NCBI RefSeq assembly: GCF_048569485.1
Contig: NC_134357.1
Coordinates: forward strand, 476,327,187 to 476,391,186
Length of the DNA stretch: 64,000 nt
Source: Anomaloglossus baeobatrachus
Taxonomy: Eukaryota > Chordata > Amphibia > Anura > Aromobatidae
Direction of reading: 5' to 3'
Positions 11,513 to 22,215 of the stretch are shown here, piece by piece; within the stretch, counting starts at the first letter, position 1, and each line of letters starts with the position of its first letter. The position numbers were made by a program, and so were the translations under genes. The notes beneath the pieces were generated by a model. The model had not been told where the DNA came from and ran no database searches. It worked only from the letters and a program-made list of their open reading frames with translations.

Positions 11513-13564
11513 ATGGCTGCCCTTGCTGAACTGCTGGAGATGGTGCGGGGGGCCTCCGAGGTATTAGGAGTGGATGCCCTGAGGCAGCAGCTGGCAGCGG
11601 TCTGTGGGGCTGGAGCGGCGCCGCCTGCTGTTCCAGCGCCCGGGCCGATGCTACGTGCTCGGCGGGCGCAACCGCCGGAGCGCTACTCCCCCAGCTGGAG
11701 GGGGAGAATACGTTCAAGGAGCCCCTGCGGGGACCCTCCGGAGCAGCGGCGGAGCCCTTCCACTCACCTAGGGGAGCAGCCGGCCACCGGGAGGAATCCG
11801 CGTCGGAGATCCCGTGGGTCGGGGGTGGGCGGAGCCTCGGCGAGGCCCACTTCCGGTCCGCGGCCTGCGCAGCATCGGACCGGAGCATGGATGACGGCAG
11901 CCCCCAGTGATGTGCCGGCTGGGGGTGGCGCTCGGCGTGCCGGATTGCCGGAGGAGACTCCCTGCAGGCCGCAGGGGAGAGCTACAGGACGGAGGACGGG
12001 AGCGGATGCGCGCGGCGAGGTCAGGAGATCGGAGGAGGGGTACGGTGGCCCGCAGGCACAGAGGAGATCGGTAGTCACGGTCCCCCCTGGCGAGGAGCGT
12101 GCTGGGGGAGGGTCCCGGCGAGGAGCAAGCTCGGCACGGCCTTCCTGCAGTCGGCAGGGAGAGAGCCCTCTGAGAACGGCAGGAGAAGTGGCGGCGCAGC
12201 AGGATGGCACGACTACAGCGAGGAAAGACGGCGGCAGGGCGCCACAGCGGGAGAAACGGAAGAGGTCAAGCAGGAGTCGCCTGGACGAGCAGGGTGCGGT
12301 GACCGTGGGGGTCGACGGCCGCCAGGTGCGGGCTGTCCCCTCGCTGGTCCCCCCTGAGGATTTCGGCAGCGCATCTGACTCCAGCGAGGAAGAAGGAGCA
12401 GCGGCGGGTCGGACGGAGCGGCAGCAGGAAGATCGTGGCACGGCTGTTCCGGGGTCGGCGCAACGGCAGCCTGGTGAGCAGACAACAGACATGTTTCATG
12501 CTGTGGGTAGCGCGAGCGGGGGTTCCGTCGCGGGACGCGTTGCGCTGGGGGCGAGTGCGGTCGGGCAGTCTGGTTTACCGGGTCCGGAATTTTGGGGGCA
12601 GCTTATGGGGGTGTTGCAGGGGTTGTCTGCGGAACGGGTTAGTCGGACTGGGCCTGGGGCTCCGGTGGGGGCGTGGGTGGGCCCCACGGAGGTGGTGCGG
12701 ACAGAGGCGCCGGTGCGCGAGGTTGCGGCGGGGGACCCGAACTCGGCGGCAGGTACGGGACAGGAGGCAGGTGGGGCGGCTTCCGGGGGCGCAAGTAAGG
12801 AGGCGGAAAAGGAAAAAGAAAAGGAGGATGAGGTTGTGCGCTTGGATGATAGGGCGAGGAGTGAAATTTATGTGTGTTTTGAAGGTCAGTTAGGGGTTCA
12901 TTTGAAAAAGGAGGTGAGGGAAAAGATTTGGAAAGGGGAGTATGTGGAAATTTTTTCCCTGCTTCCCTTGGAAAAGTTTAATTTGGATAAGGTAAAGCCC
13001 AGTGATACAAAAAAGGAGAAGGAGGATGAGGAAAAACGGAGGTATAGGTTGATCCCGAGGACGTTTACTAACTGGCTACAGGCCTTTGCGATCTTAGCCA
13101 GTGTGATCGGGGAAAAGGAGCCGGAGCATTGTTCCGCCCTATTTGGATATATGGATGCGATAGGGGAAGCGTATAGAGTATACGGCGGTTTAGGGTGGTT
13201 GAGATATGATGAGCAGTTCCGGCAACGGAAGGCTCTGCGGCCGGGAGTCCAGTGGGGCCACAAGGATATTTCTTTGTGGATGCGGTTAATGACGGCGCCG
13301 GTTCAGCCCTTTCGAGGGGGTGCCGGGAGCCCGGGTGCGAGCGGTGGGTCCTCGGCTGGACAGAAAAAGGGAGCTTGTTGGCAGTATAACGAGGGACAGT
13401 GTAAGTTCGGGGCCTCTTGTCGGTTCAAACACGAGTGTTCCGGATGTGGAGGGTCCCACCCTCTGGCCAGGTGCTTCAAGAAAGGGAAAGGAAAGGCGGG
13501 GGATGGGTCTGGAAAAAGGGAGGACGCCAGTGAGGGTCGAGGCGATGCTTCCCTATTTAAGTAG
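11513..13564 (+). CDS. Ngaro ORF1, gag-like protein with CCCH and CCHC-like zinc motifs
   Basis: An open frame runs from inside repeat A1. The ATG at 11513 (MAALAELLEMVRGASEVLG) is the first start after the repeat and gives 683 residues. The first 440 residues are Arg/Gly/Ser/Pro-rich and low in complexity. A Glu/Lys-rich hinge follows, then a folded-looking region containing RSEIYVCFEGQLGVHLKKE and FTNWLQAFAILASVIGEKE. The C-terminus has C-x7-C-x5-C-x3-H (CWQYNEGQCKFGASCRFKH) followed by C-x2-C-x3-H-x4-C, a nucleic-acid-binding pattern also seen in other DIRS-order gag proteins. The frame is open from start to stop in this copy. The RT region begins in a different frame just beyond, overlapping the end of this ORF as is common in the family. 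Confidence 0.8.
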   Translation: MAALAELLEMVRGASEVLGVDALRQQLAAVCGAGAAPPAVPAPGPMLRARRAQPPERYSPSWRGRIRSRSPCGDPPEQRRSPSTHLGEQPATGRNPRRRSRGSGVGGASARPTSGPRPAQHRTGAWMTAAPSDVPAGGGARRAGLPEETPCRPQGRATGRRTGADARGEVRRSEEGYGGPQAQRRSVVTVPPGEERAGGGSRRGASSARPSCSRQGESPLRTAGEVAAQQDGTTTARKDGGRAPQREKRKRSSRSRLDEQGAVTVGVDGRQVRAVPSLVPPEDFGSASDSSEEEGAAAGRTERQQEDRGTAVPGSAQRQPGEQTTDMFHAVGSASGGSVAGRVALGASAVGQSGLPGPEFWGQLMGVLQGLSAERVSRTGPGAPVGAWVGPTEVVRTEAPVREVAAGDPNSAAGTGQEAGGAASGGASKEAEKEKEKEDEVVRLDDRARSEIYVCFEGQLGVHLKKEVREKIWKGEYVEIFSLLPLEKFNLDKVKPSDTKKEKEDEEKRRYRLIPRTFTNWLQAFAILASVIGEKEPEHCSALFGYMDAIGEAYRVYGGLGWLRYDEQFRQRKALRPGVQWGHKDISLWMRLMTAPVQPFRGGAGSPGASGGSSAGQKKGACWQYNEGQCKFGASCRFKHECSGCGGSHPLARCFKKGKGKAGDGSGKREDASEGRGDASLFK

Positions 13565-15111
13565 ATACCCGGATGTTCGGGCGGCGGAGTTGTTGGAACG
13601 TGGTTTTACGGAGGGCTTTCGGATTCCGTTTGAATCTGAGGCGCCGGTGTTTCGCCCGGGAAACCTGAGGTCCGCAAAAGAACATCCGGCGGTGGTGAAG
13701 GAAAAGCTGCAGAAGGAGGTGGAGTTGGGAAGGATGGCGGGCCCATTCCAGGACCCGCCATTCTCCAATTTACGGATTTCCCCCCTTGGGGTGGTTCCTA
13801 AGAAGGAGCCGAACAAATTTCGGCTCATTCATCATTTATCTTATCCGGCGGGATTGTCGGTGAATGATGGGATATCACCGGAATTGTCGGCGGTATGTTA
13901 TGTATCGTTCGATAGGGCCTTGGAGCTGGTAAGGGTAGCGGGGCGGGGGGCCCTGATGGCAAAGGCGGATGTGGAAGCAGCTTTTCGTTTACTCCCGGTG
14001 CATCCAGAGAGCTTTCATCTCTTGGGGTGTATGTGAGATGGTGAATAATATGTGGATCGTTGCTTGCCGATGGGCTGTTCCATTTCGTGTGCTTATTTTG
14101 AGGCATTCAGTACGTTTGTGGAATGGGTAGTCAAGGAGGTGGCAGGAGTCCATTCGGTGATTCACTATTTGGATGACTTCTTTTGCGTGGGTCCGGCGGG
14201 CTCTTCGGTTTGCTCCTTGTTGTTGTTCACGTTAGAGCGGATCGCGCGCGTAGCCTGGGTATTCCGTTGGCAAAAGACAAAACAGAAGGGCCGGTGACGG
14301 TTTTATGTTTCTTAGGTATCGAAATTGATACACTGGCAATGGAATGCCGGTTGCCGGAGGGGAAGCTGTTGGATTTGAAGGCGTCGGTGCGGTTTTTGTC
14401 TCAGGCCAAGAAGGTGCGGTTGCGCGAGTTGCAGTCAGTGCTCGGAAAATTGAATTTCGCTTGTCGCATTATGCCGATGGGGCGGATATTTAATAGGAGA
14501 CTGGCGGGCGCAACCGCGGGGGTAAAAGCTCCAAATCACTTTGTCCGAGTGACAAAAAAATGATGAAAGGGGATTTGTTGGTGTGGGAGGAGTTCTTGGA
14601 CCGGTACAACGGTCGGACCCTTTGGATGAGAGAGGCAGTGTCCAATAGCCAGCTGGAATTGTACACTGATGCTGCTGGGGCGACGGGTTTTGGAGCAATT
14701 TTTCAAACGCGCTGGTGCGTGGGAAAGTGGCCGCAGCGTTGGGTGGAAGCAGGTTTGGTGAGGAATTTGGCGCTGTTGGAATTGTTTCCCATTATTGTGG
14801 CGGTGGAGTTGTGGGGCCCTGTTTTTGTTGGAAGAAGGGTTTGCATGCATTGTGACAACATGGCGGTGGTGCATTCCATCAACGCACTGTCGGCAAAATC
14901 CCCGCCGGTGGTGGGGTACTTAAGGCATCTCGTGTTGCGTTGCTTGGAGTTAAACATTTGCGTGGTGGCTCGGCATGTGCCTGGGATTCACAACGAGGTG
15001 GCTGATGCGCTATCACGGTTTCAGTTTTGCAGGTTCAGGAAGCTGGTGCCGGAAGCGGACACGGAGGGAGAACCTTGCCCGAACTGGCTGTGGGACCTGG
15101 CATCGGTATAG
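13540..15111 (+). pseudogene. Ngaro reverse transcriptase and RNase H region
   Basis: RT motifs are readable: SPLGVVPKKEPNKFRLIHHLSYP, with the LIHHLS core typical of DIRS/Ngaro RT; MAKADVEAAFRLLPV (motif A, catalytic Asp); HYLDDFF (the YxDD motif); and FLGIEID. RNase H follows with LYTDAAGATGFGA, a Glu in LALLELFPI, MHCDNMAVV, and NEVADALSR, which supply the acidic active-site residues. These motifs place it with tyrosine-recombinase retroelements rather than LTR retroviruses. The region looks broken in this copy. Confidence 0.85.
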
Positions 15112-15112
15112 C

Positions 15113-16283
15113 ATTTGAGGGAATTCGGAGATCAGTGTCTGAGGCTACTTGGTGCCGATATCAGGCGGTGTGGAAGGAATGGGCAGAGTTGGAAAGTAGG
15201 GAGTTCATGGAGTCGGGTTACAAGGGTCGAGTATTGGGGGTACTGATGTTAATAAGTGGGGATTTTTCGGAAGGCAGGTCGGTTTCGGTGATTGGTTGCA
15301 AGTTGGCGGCGTTGGCCTTTTTGTTCCAGATGCAAGGGGTTCGGGACGCAACTAAGGATTTTCTGGTGCGACAGGCAATGAAGGGTTTTCGGAAAGGGGC
15401 TCAGTCGCGTGACTCTAGGCGGCCGGTGTCATTGCCATTGTTGGTGCGTTTAGTGGGGTGTTTAGGGGAGTTATGTTCATCTCCTTATGAGCGGGTGTTG
15501 TTTTCGGTAGCTTTTGTACTGGCGTTTTTTGGGGCCTTTCGTATTGGCGAATTGGTCAGGGGCGGCACGGTGGCTCAGTGGTTAGCACTGCAGTCTTGCA
15601 GCGCTGGGGTCCTGGGTTCAAATCCCACCAAGGACACTATCTGCAAGGAGTTTGTATGTTCTCCCCGTGTTTGCGTGGGTTTCCTCCGGGTACTCCGGTT
15701 TCCTCCCACACTCCAAAGACATACAGATAGGGACTCTAGATTGTGAGCCCCAATGGGGACAGTGTTGCCAATGTATGTAAAGTGCTATGGAATTAATAGC
15801 GCTATATAAATGAATAAAATTATTATTATTATTATTATTGGTCAGCCCGACTAAGCAAGCGATGGGTGGTTTGCTGTTGGGTGATGTAATGCTGGAGGAG
15901 GATAGAGTGGAATGTCGGCTTCGCTTTTCTAAGACGGATCAGAGGGGCCGGGGGCGCTTAGTAGTGTTGTTCGCTTTATCGGGGCACCAGTTGTGCCCAG
16001 TGTTACATGTGTCAGAGTTTTTAAAAGTGCGCGGCGGTTACCCTGGTGTTTTTCTTAGACATGCGGACGGATTGGCTTTGTCGCGGTATCAATTCAATGC
16101 GGTGCTGAAGATGGCTCTAGCAAGGGTGGGGGAGGAGCCACGTGAGTACGGGTCTCACTCTTTCCGGATTGGGGCGGCAACGGAGGCCGCCAGGTGGGGT
16201 TTGAGTGAGGACTGTATCTGGCGGATTGGGAGGTGGGAGTCTTCCAGGTTCCGTTTGTACATTAGGCCTCACTTGGTCAGGTG
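15113..16283 (+). pseudogene. Ngaro tyrosine recombinase region, split by a SINE
   Basis: The first part has an N-terminal core-binding-like helical region (SEATWCRYQAVWKEWAEL) and the ALAFFGAFRIGELV-like segment that carries the first catalytic Arg. After the SINE the frame shows GSHSFRIGAATEA (the HxxR box) and IGRWESSRFRLYI, with the terminal Tyr nucleophile region. These are the hallmarks of DIRS/Ngaro recombinases, which integrate a circular double-stranded DNA intermediate. The inactivating SINE insertion is a separate feature. Confidence 0.85.
15560..15836 (+). mobile_element. tRNA-derived SINE inserted in Ngaro, 9-bp TSD
   Basis: The 5' end GGGCGGCACGGTGGCTCAGTGG contains an A box (TGGCTCAGTGG, 15571-15581). 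A B box, GGGTTCAAATCCC, lies at 15614-15626. The body has the amphibian-type segment ATTGTGAGCCCCAATGGGGAC and ends GCGCTATATAAATGAATAAAAT plus (TTA)n. Perfect 9-bp duplications ATTGGTCAG flank it (15551-15559 and 15837-15845). A perfect TSD and host repeats nearly identical to each other make this a very young SINE insertion mobilised by a LINE. Confidence 0.95.
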
Positions 16284-16394
16284 ATGGTCAGGGGTGAGGG
16301 ATTCAAGGTTGGTGTTTGATGCCGGTTTTGTGGGGCAATTTCTTGTTCTGTTGCTGTTTTTATTCGTGGTCTTTGTATTTTAGGTCCATGTCTT

Positions 16395-16972
16395 GTGTGG
16401 ATCCTCGGGCACTCCTATGTGTATTGGGGAGCGTTACGGGCGGATGTGCGACGTGACGGTCGGCAGCTTGGAGTGTCGGGGTCGGAAGCTCGAGTAAAGT
16501 GGCTCGGAATTCGGGGCATGACCTGGGGTAGGGTGCGCCCTGAGGTGGCTTATTATAGCCGGATGGATCGTGTCCCTGATGTGTTAATTTTGCATGTGGG
16601 GGGAACGATTTGGGAGTGAGGTCGGCGAGGGAATTGAAAAGGGATATTAAGCTGGACCTGTTGCATTTGTGGAGGGCGTTCCCGGGCATAGTTATCGTTT
16701 GGTCAGACATTATAGCTCGGACGCAGTGGCGTTTTGGGAGGTCGGTAGACCGTATTAATAGGGCCCGGAGCAAGCTGAACCGGGCTATTGGCAGGTTTGT
16801 GGCGAGAAATGGGGGGTTGGTGGTGCGGCATAGAGAATTGGAGGAGTCCACGGAGCAGTATCTGAGGAGAGATGGGGTTCATCTGACTGATGTGGGTCTG
16901 GATTTATGGATGTTGGGTTTGAGGGATGGCCTAGAGCAAGCACTGGGGGTGTGGGGGGCTCGGGCCAAGTAA
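16395..16972 (+). pseudogene. Ngaro SGNH-hydrolase-like domain
   Basis: Begins MWILGHSYVYWG, in which GHSY stands in for the GDS box of SGNH/GDSL esterases. LILHVGG occupies the place of the conserved GxND block. DGVHLTDVGLDLW carries the C-terminal Asp-x-x-His pair. Hydrolase domains of this kind are known in some vertebrate Ngaro elements; their role in the cycle is not established. The region looks broken in this copy. Confidence 0.75.
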
Positions 16973-16995
16973 GGGTGTCACTTGGCCGGCCTGTG

Positions 16996-17472
16996 GCGGG
17001 GTGATAGGTCCGTCTGAGAGGTTGGGAGTACCGACAGTCGGTTGTTTGGTACGAAGTCGCTCAAGGGGAGTGGCTTCGGAGTGGATGGGAACTTGTGGGC
17101 GGAGGTCCCGCAGGTTCTGGGTAGGGGTAATTAACGATGGAACGTTGTTACCCCTCACCTTGGGCCGGGTGATCACGGCCGAGGTGGTCCTCTGGGCCGG
17201 TTTGGAGGTTACGGCCGGGGGGTTAGGAATGATGGTTTGCCTCTCGGACGGATCTATCGGTGTTTCTGGTTATACGGGTATATATGTATAAGGTTAAGTT
17301 GAACAATTGAGTGGCATGTTGGGCCACGAGTTTTGGTATACATATATACGGTAAAAAATAAAACTGTGGCCATTCCTGCAATAAAGTCGTGGTTCTCGTC
17401 TTTATTTAGGGAGATATAGTACGGGGGGTGTTTCTGCAGGATAACCTGCTTATCCCTTATAGATGCGTCAAG
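16996..17472 (+). repeat. Ngaro split repeat B1
   Basis: 477 bp from GCGGGGTGATAGGTCC to GATGCGTCAAG, matched by B2 (17885-18359) apart from a 2-bp length difference in an A run near 17350. It overlaps A2 by the AAG trinucleotide. Confidence 0.95.
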
Positions 17473-17707
17473 AAGGGCAGTGAGCCCCATAGGGGTGAAT
17501 GGACCCCATGACGATCGGGAGGGTGCAAGGTTAGGAAAGGGTTAATGGGTTTGCATGGGATGGGGGATATGTGGGAGTACAGGATTGGTAGAAGGGAGCT
17601 GTAAGGGGATTGGGGGGGAGCAAGGATGGGGTGGGGTGTTGTGAGAGGTATAAGAGAGGGGGGTGTACTGATCACCTCCCCTTTCGTCGCTTGATCTTTG
17701 TGTCCCA
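17470..17707 (+). repeat. Ngaro split repeat A2
   Basis: Copy of A1 directly abutting B1. The following 177 bp spacer (17708-17884) holds long A runs and no ORF. Confidence 0.95.
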
Positions 17708-17884
17708 CCCGCCCGCCCTGATATATAATTTTTATGTATATGTTTATAAAAAAAAAAAAAAAAAAAAGATTAAAAAAAAAAAAAAAAAAAAAAGTGAAAA
17801 GGTGATGGTTTTTTTCAAAAAAAAAAAAAAAAAAAAGGAATAAAGGTGAATACAAGGTTGAGTTGCTAATCTATTGTTGTCACA

Positions 17885-18359
17885 GCGGGGTGATAGGTCC
17901 GTCTGAGAGGTTGGGAGTACCGACAGTCGGTTGTTTGGTACGAAGTCGCTCAAGGGGAGTGGCTTCGGAGTGGATGGGAACTTGTGGGCGGAGGTCCCGC
18001 AGGTTCTGGGTAGGGGTAATTAACGATGGAACGTTGTTACCCCTCACCTTGGGCCGGGTGATCACGGCCGAGGTGGTCCTCTGGGCCGGTTTGGAGGTTA
18101 CGGCCGGGGGGTTAGGAATGATGGTTTGCCTCTCGGACGGATCTATCGGTGTTTCTGGTTATACGGGTATATATGTATAAGGTTAAGTTGAACAATTGAG
18201 TGGCATGTTGGGCCACGAGTTTTGGTATACATATATACGGAAAAATAAAACTGTGGCCATTCCTGCAATAAAGTCGTGGTTCTCGTCTTTATTTAGGGAG
18301 ATATAGTACGGGGGGTGTTTCTGCAGGATAACCTGCTTATCCCTTATAGATGCGTCAAG
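17885..18359 (+). repeat. Ngaro split repeat B2 (3' end of element)
   Basis: Copy of B1 that ends GATGCGTCAAG against the flank CCACCCC. The terminal AAG mirrors the AAG at the element's 5' end. Confidence 0.95.
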
Positions 18360-18946
18360 CCACCCCTACACACCTCTAGCAGCCTCTTTTATCCCCTTAC
18401 GGAAATACGATTGGGCACAGAATTGAGGGCATCTTCAATTTGGACCGATTTTCACAATTAATAGTGAAAATTCAATTTGCATCACATACATTTGGTGCAT
18501 ATCGAACCTACTGGGAAAGGGTTGAAAAAAATGTAAATTCTTATGCTCACCTCTCCCAGGTCCTCCTCATTTTTTTATGTAACCGGTGCTCCACTTCCTT
18601 CTTCAGATCAGCTTCACTTCCCTCCTCATTTACCTATGGTTTTCTAGTGGGCAACGCAGATGACTTGACCAGATGCATCTTATCAGAAGTCTAGAGGGAC
18701 TAGAAAGAGGAAGAGGAACTAAGTGCATCAGCGTAAGAGGAGCGGTGGTGGTGAGAGGGTTCAGATGAGGTGAGTATAAGACTTTATTGGTTTTTTTTTA
18801 CCCCATCCTGGCATACAGAATCCAACCAGCCACCATTTAGTTGAATTGATCAAAAATCATATTCCCCTACATTTTGATTTGTTAGAATTCGATTTTTTGA
18901 GGAGAATTTGATCAGTTTAGAATCAGTTCTTTCATCTCTAATTGGG
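18360..18946. other. Unassigned non-coding region
   Basis: AT-rich sequence between Ngaro and element B. Near 18900-18945 it has TTGATCAG...TTCATCTCTAATT, resembling the edge of an old dispersed repeat (compare AGAGATGAGC at 29107). No gene was seen. Confidence 0.4.
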
Positions 18947-18950
18947 CATG

Positions 18951-20146
18951 TGTCGCAGGCGGAGGAGGTGACGCTGCGCTCTCCCACTGCTCGGGTCCGG
19001 CCGCTGCTGCTGCGGCTGCTGCTCGGTGGTGGCTTGAGTGGTGGGCCGGATCCCGGGGACTCGAGCGGCGTTCCTCGCCCGTGAGTGAAAAGGGTGGGGA
19101 TTGATTGTGGGGATTTGGTATTGTCCGTGACGCCACCCACGGTTGTGGTGAGATTGGGGACACCACCGCTGCTCTGGACGGGGATCCCAGGAGCGATGAC
19201 AGGGAGCAGCCTGGATGTTAGTTCTCCCCTCCGTGGGTAGGGGGGTTGGTTGTCCCGGGGCCCAGTGAAGGGGTAGGGATGGATTGCAGGCGGATTACGG
19301 GGCCTGGCCAGGTGCAGGGTCGCGAGGGCAGCGCTGTGCCGCATGGCACGGTGGTACTCACTCAGCCAATGATGCACACAAAGTCTCCGGTAAAACAAAC
19401 GGCTGGATGGACGGGTCCCACAGACGGCTGCGGTGTTTCTTCTCCCGGCAGGTTGATGGTGACTGCCTTTCCCTGCACCTGTGTAGTGTGTACGGTTCCG
19501 ATGGGTTCCCACCGGTAACCCGCTCCCCAGCTTGAAGGATGCTGAAGGAGCCCCTTTTGCCCGCAGGCTCTGGCCCTGGGAACTTTAGCCTTGGCGGTGA
19601 CTGTGTTTCCCTCTCTCGGTTGGACTGTTGCCTTCTGTCGGGACTTGGCTGCTGGGAAACCCAGGAGGTTCCCTTCGCTAACGGATTTGACAAATTGCAC
19701 GGCGACTCCTAGCCTTGTCGGGGTCCGTAAGCCCCTGCCGGATGGTGCTGGCTTCTCTTTGCGTACTGGTGCGGTACCGCCGGGCCACCGCCCGTCCACG
19801 GTCCTTACGGCTAGCTCCAATAGGCCTCTCCTGCAGACGGTCACCACTGTCTGCCAACCTTGCTGATCCATCCAGGCCACACACCCAGACCACTTCTGTC
19901 TGCTCCTCTACCACTTTCCTTCCTCTCACTTTCACTTCCAAAACTCAACTCCTCACTTTTCCCGCCTCCAGGACTGTGAACTCCTCGGTGGGTGGGACCA
20001 ACCGCCTGGCCCACCCCCTGGTGTGGACATCAGCCCCTGGAGGAAGGCAACAAGGGTTTTTGTCTGACTTCGGTGTGCCTGACCGGGAGTGTGGGGTGTG
20101 TTGGTGTGTTGTTACCTGTGGCCCCTGGCTTGTCCAGGGCGCCACA
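18951..20146 (-). mobile_element. 3' LTR of element B (alpha)
   Basis: Starts TGTCGCAGGCGG on the plus strand and ends GGGCGCCACA next to the polypurine tract (plus-strand TTCCCCCTT). Confidence 0.88.
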
Positions 20147-20795
20147 TTCCCCCTTACTAAAATGCAGACCGTCCGCGGGCTGTCCGTCCATCACCGGTTT
20201 TATTTTCACAAACTGGAAAAGATAACGGTAAAACAGGTTACAAATATGTTAACTTCTTCCCACATCGGGAGGCATAAACGGTTTCGGCTTCCGCTCTCTC
20301 CCACCCAAGCAACCTGGCCCTAATGCTGCCCCTAAGCAAATGGGCAGCACCCCTTGACCCCAGTCCAGCACAATTTACCCGAGCGGGTTCTGTCCTTTTC
20401 AGGGGACCCACGTCCATGGGGAACCCCTGAAACCCCCAGAGGATCGCCACCGGTTGCGGTAGTGACGGGCCTGGGCCATCTTTTCCCTCCAGGCCCATCC
20501 TCCAAATCAGCCTCTCCGGAGGCGGTAACGGTTTAGCCACAAAACATTTTTATTTACAGACCACAAGTTCGTGGTTGCCCTGCCAGTTCTCGGGCTTGTC
20601 CGTAGCAGTTTCTACGCATAATTTGCAAACAGTCCCCACGGGGACAACAGTTGCCAGTAACGACCGGTTCAAATCAGGATTTTGCCAATCAGGTGAACTT
20701 CTCGGTAATTATTTACTTATCATTCTTAAAACTTGTAAACGGTACTTTGGTGGTCCCAACGAGGACAACTTGCAACGGGGCTCCGCTGCCATCAC

Positions 20796-20980
20796 TCAGA
20801 CTCCTCGGTGTCGGTCGGGGGCGCGGTGAACACTCGGGCCTCTTGGCTGCCCCTCAGCTTTGCATCCAACGCAAACCACCCCCTCTCCCCGCAGTGCCGG
20901 GTGTACTGCACCAGGTCTCCCGGCATCAGGTTGCGGCCTGGGTGCTCCTCCGGCAGGTGGGCGTTGACATCCCTGGCTGC
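20796..20980 (-). pseudogene. Cold-shock-like C-terminal half in element B
   Basis: The minus-strand frame reads DVNAHLPEEHPG then GDLVQYTRHCGERGWFALDA and ends ESE. The spacing of GD-x-V/I-x-Y-T and GERG-x-x-ALD matches the last two strands of a cold-shock domain, as in YB-1 or Lin28 (...GD-x-V-x-F...KG...A-x-x-V). A near-identical stretch is in element E (around 31100). This is only a fragment. Confidence 0.55.
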
Positions 20981-21388
20981 TGGTGCTGGCTTCTCTTTGC
21001 GTACCGGTGCGGTACCGCCGGGCCACCGCCCGTCCACGGTTCTTACGGCTAGCTCCAATTGGCCTCTCCTGCAGACGGTCACCACCGTCTGCCAACCTTG
21101 CTGATCCGTCCGGGCCACACACCCGGACCACTTCTGTTTGCTCCTCTACCACTTTCCTTCCCCTCACTTTCACTTCCAAAACTCAACTCCTCACTTTTCC
21201 CGCCTCCAGGACTGTGAACTCCTCGGTGGGCGGGACCAACCGCCTGGCCCACCCCCTGGTCTGGACATCAGCCCCTGGAGGAAGGCAACAAGGGTTTTTG
21301 TCTGACTTCGGTGTGCCTGACCGGGAGTGTGGGGTGTGTTGGTGTGTTGTTACCTGTGGCCCCTGGCTTGTCCAGGGCGCCACACTTG

Positions 21389-22212
21389 TTAAAAGCCAAC
21401 AGCACAATCTTTCTCTTCCCAATAGCGGCAAACTCATCTAAAGTAAAGACCCAACTCCGATGGTAGACTAATCACACCAAAATAAGAAGAAATGCTTCAT
21501 AATAATCTGTGTATGGCCACCTTCAGATGAGGAGGCAGGTCATCATTCCCAAATGGACAATTTGTCTCAGGTGTTGTTTGTTGGATTCCATAAAAAGGAA
21601 TTTAATCGACATAAGACCCAATTACAAGGAGAAAGAATTTATCTGGGAGAGTTGATTGGCACTTACAGTACATCTGACAATGACTACATGAAAGTTTTGT
21701 ATCTGCCTTCCTGATGTAGACATCTCCATTGATCAGTGGTGATTGGTCTGCCGGGCACGTTGAGGTTCAGACATACCACTTTGTCACACATGACATGATT
21801 TGGACGGCTCAGGAAAGGTCATGTAGTCATACAACATTCCTTAACACATGTTCTTGAACTTTTCATCTTTCGTGTTTCCTTCAGCGAGGATCTTCTAACA
21901 AGTTCTATTGACTGTAACAGACTAACCATAAACGGGAAAGCATTGATTGTAGACAACCCTACACTTTAACTTTTTTTGAAGACCACTACAAGTAATTCAT
22001 CTACTGCAACCAATCTCAATGTCTAGAGACGGTCAATATAGAACAAAAATGTTCCAACAAGAGGGTCAATGAGACACTGATGTACCTGAAATCCTCATTA
22101 ATCATTCAACCAATTGATTTGGACTTCACATCACTCTTGAGGTATGCTGCACCACTGCAATCAATGGGGCTTTGAATTGCTTTGTGATGGAAAACAAAAT
22201 CCCCTAACTAGA
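21389..22212. other. Unassigned non-coding region
   Basis: About 820 bp of AT-rich unique-looking DNA with no ORF, TIR or tandem signal that I can support. Confidence 0.4.
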
Positions 22213-22215
22213 TAA

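Larger units (their letters stand above)
11253..18359 (+). mobile_element. Ngaro-type (DIRS order) tyrosine-recombinase retroelement
   Basis: A 7.1-kb element with split direct repeats in the order A1 (11253-11490) - coding region - B1 (16996-17472) - A2 (17470-17707) - spacer - B2 (17885-18359). This arrangement defines Ngaro elements. Domains in order: gag-like with zinc motifs, reverse transcriptase with YLDD, RNase H, tyrosine recombinase, SGNH-hydrolase-like. There is no integrase and no target duplication, as expected for recombinase-driven insertion; an AAG trinucleotide is shared at both outer ends and at the B1/A2 junction, the likely crossover site. A SINE is inserted in the recombinase region. 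The coding part looks broken, with the SINE and about four other breaks. A1/A2 differ at one position in 238, and B1/B2 only by a 2-bp length difference, so the insertion looks very recent. Confidence 0.93.
18951..21384 (-). mobile_element. LTR retroelement B (alpha), incomplete copy
   Basis: A complete 3' LTR (18951-20146), a polypurine tract, an internal region (20147-20980) and a partial 5' LTR (20981-21384), all read on the minus strand. Outer flanks are CATG (18947-18950) and CTTG (21385-21388), a 4-bp duplication with one later change. The internal part retains the AATAAA-containing end of the cassette and the C-terminal half of a cold-shock-like domain. The copy is incomplete. Confidence 0.85.

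Noticed and set aside
13825-14106. Minus-strand ORF opposite the Ngaro RT
   Set aside because: Shadow of the RT region on the other strand; no independent features.
15571-15626. tRNA gene suggested by A and B boxes
   Set aside because: The boxes belong to a tRNA-derived SINE with a long tail and 9-bp TSD; no cloverleaf or tRNA 3' end was seen.
11253-18359. Interpretation as a normal LTR retrotransposon or LINE
   Set aside because: The A1...B1-A2-B2 repeat order, tyrosine recombinase motifs, absence of integrase and absence of a target duplication fit Ngaro and not LTR or LINE elements.
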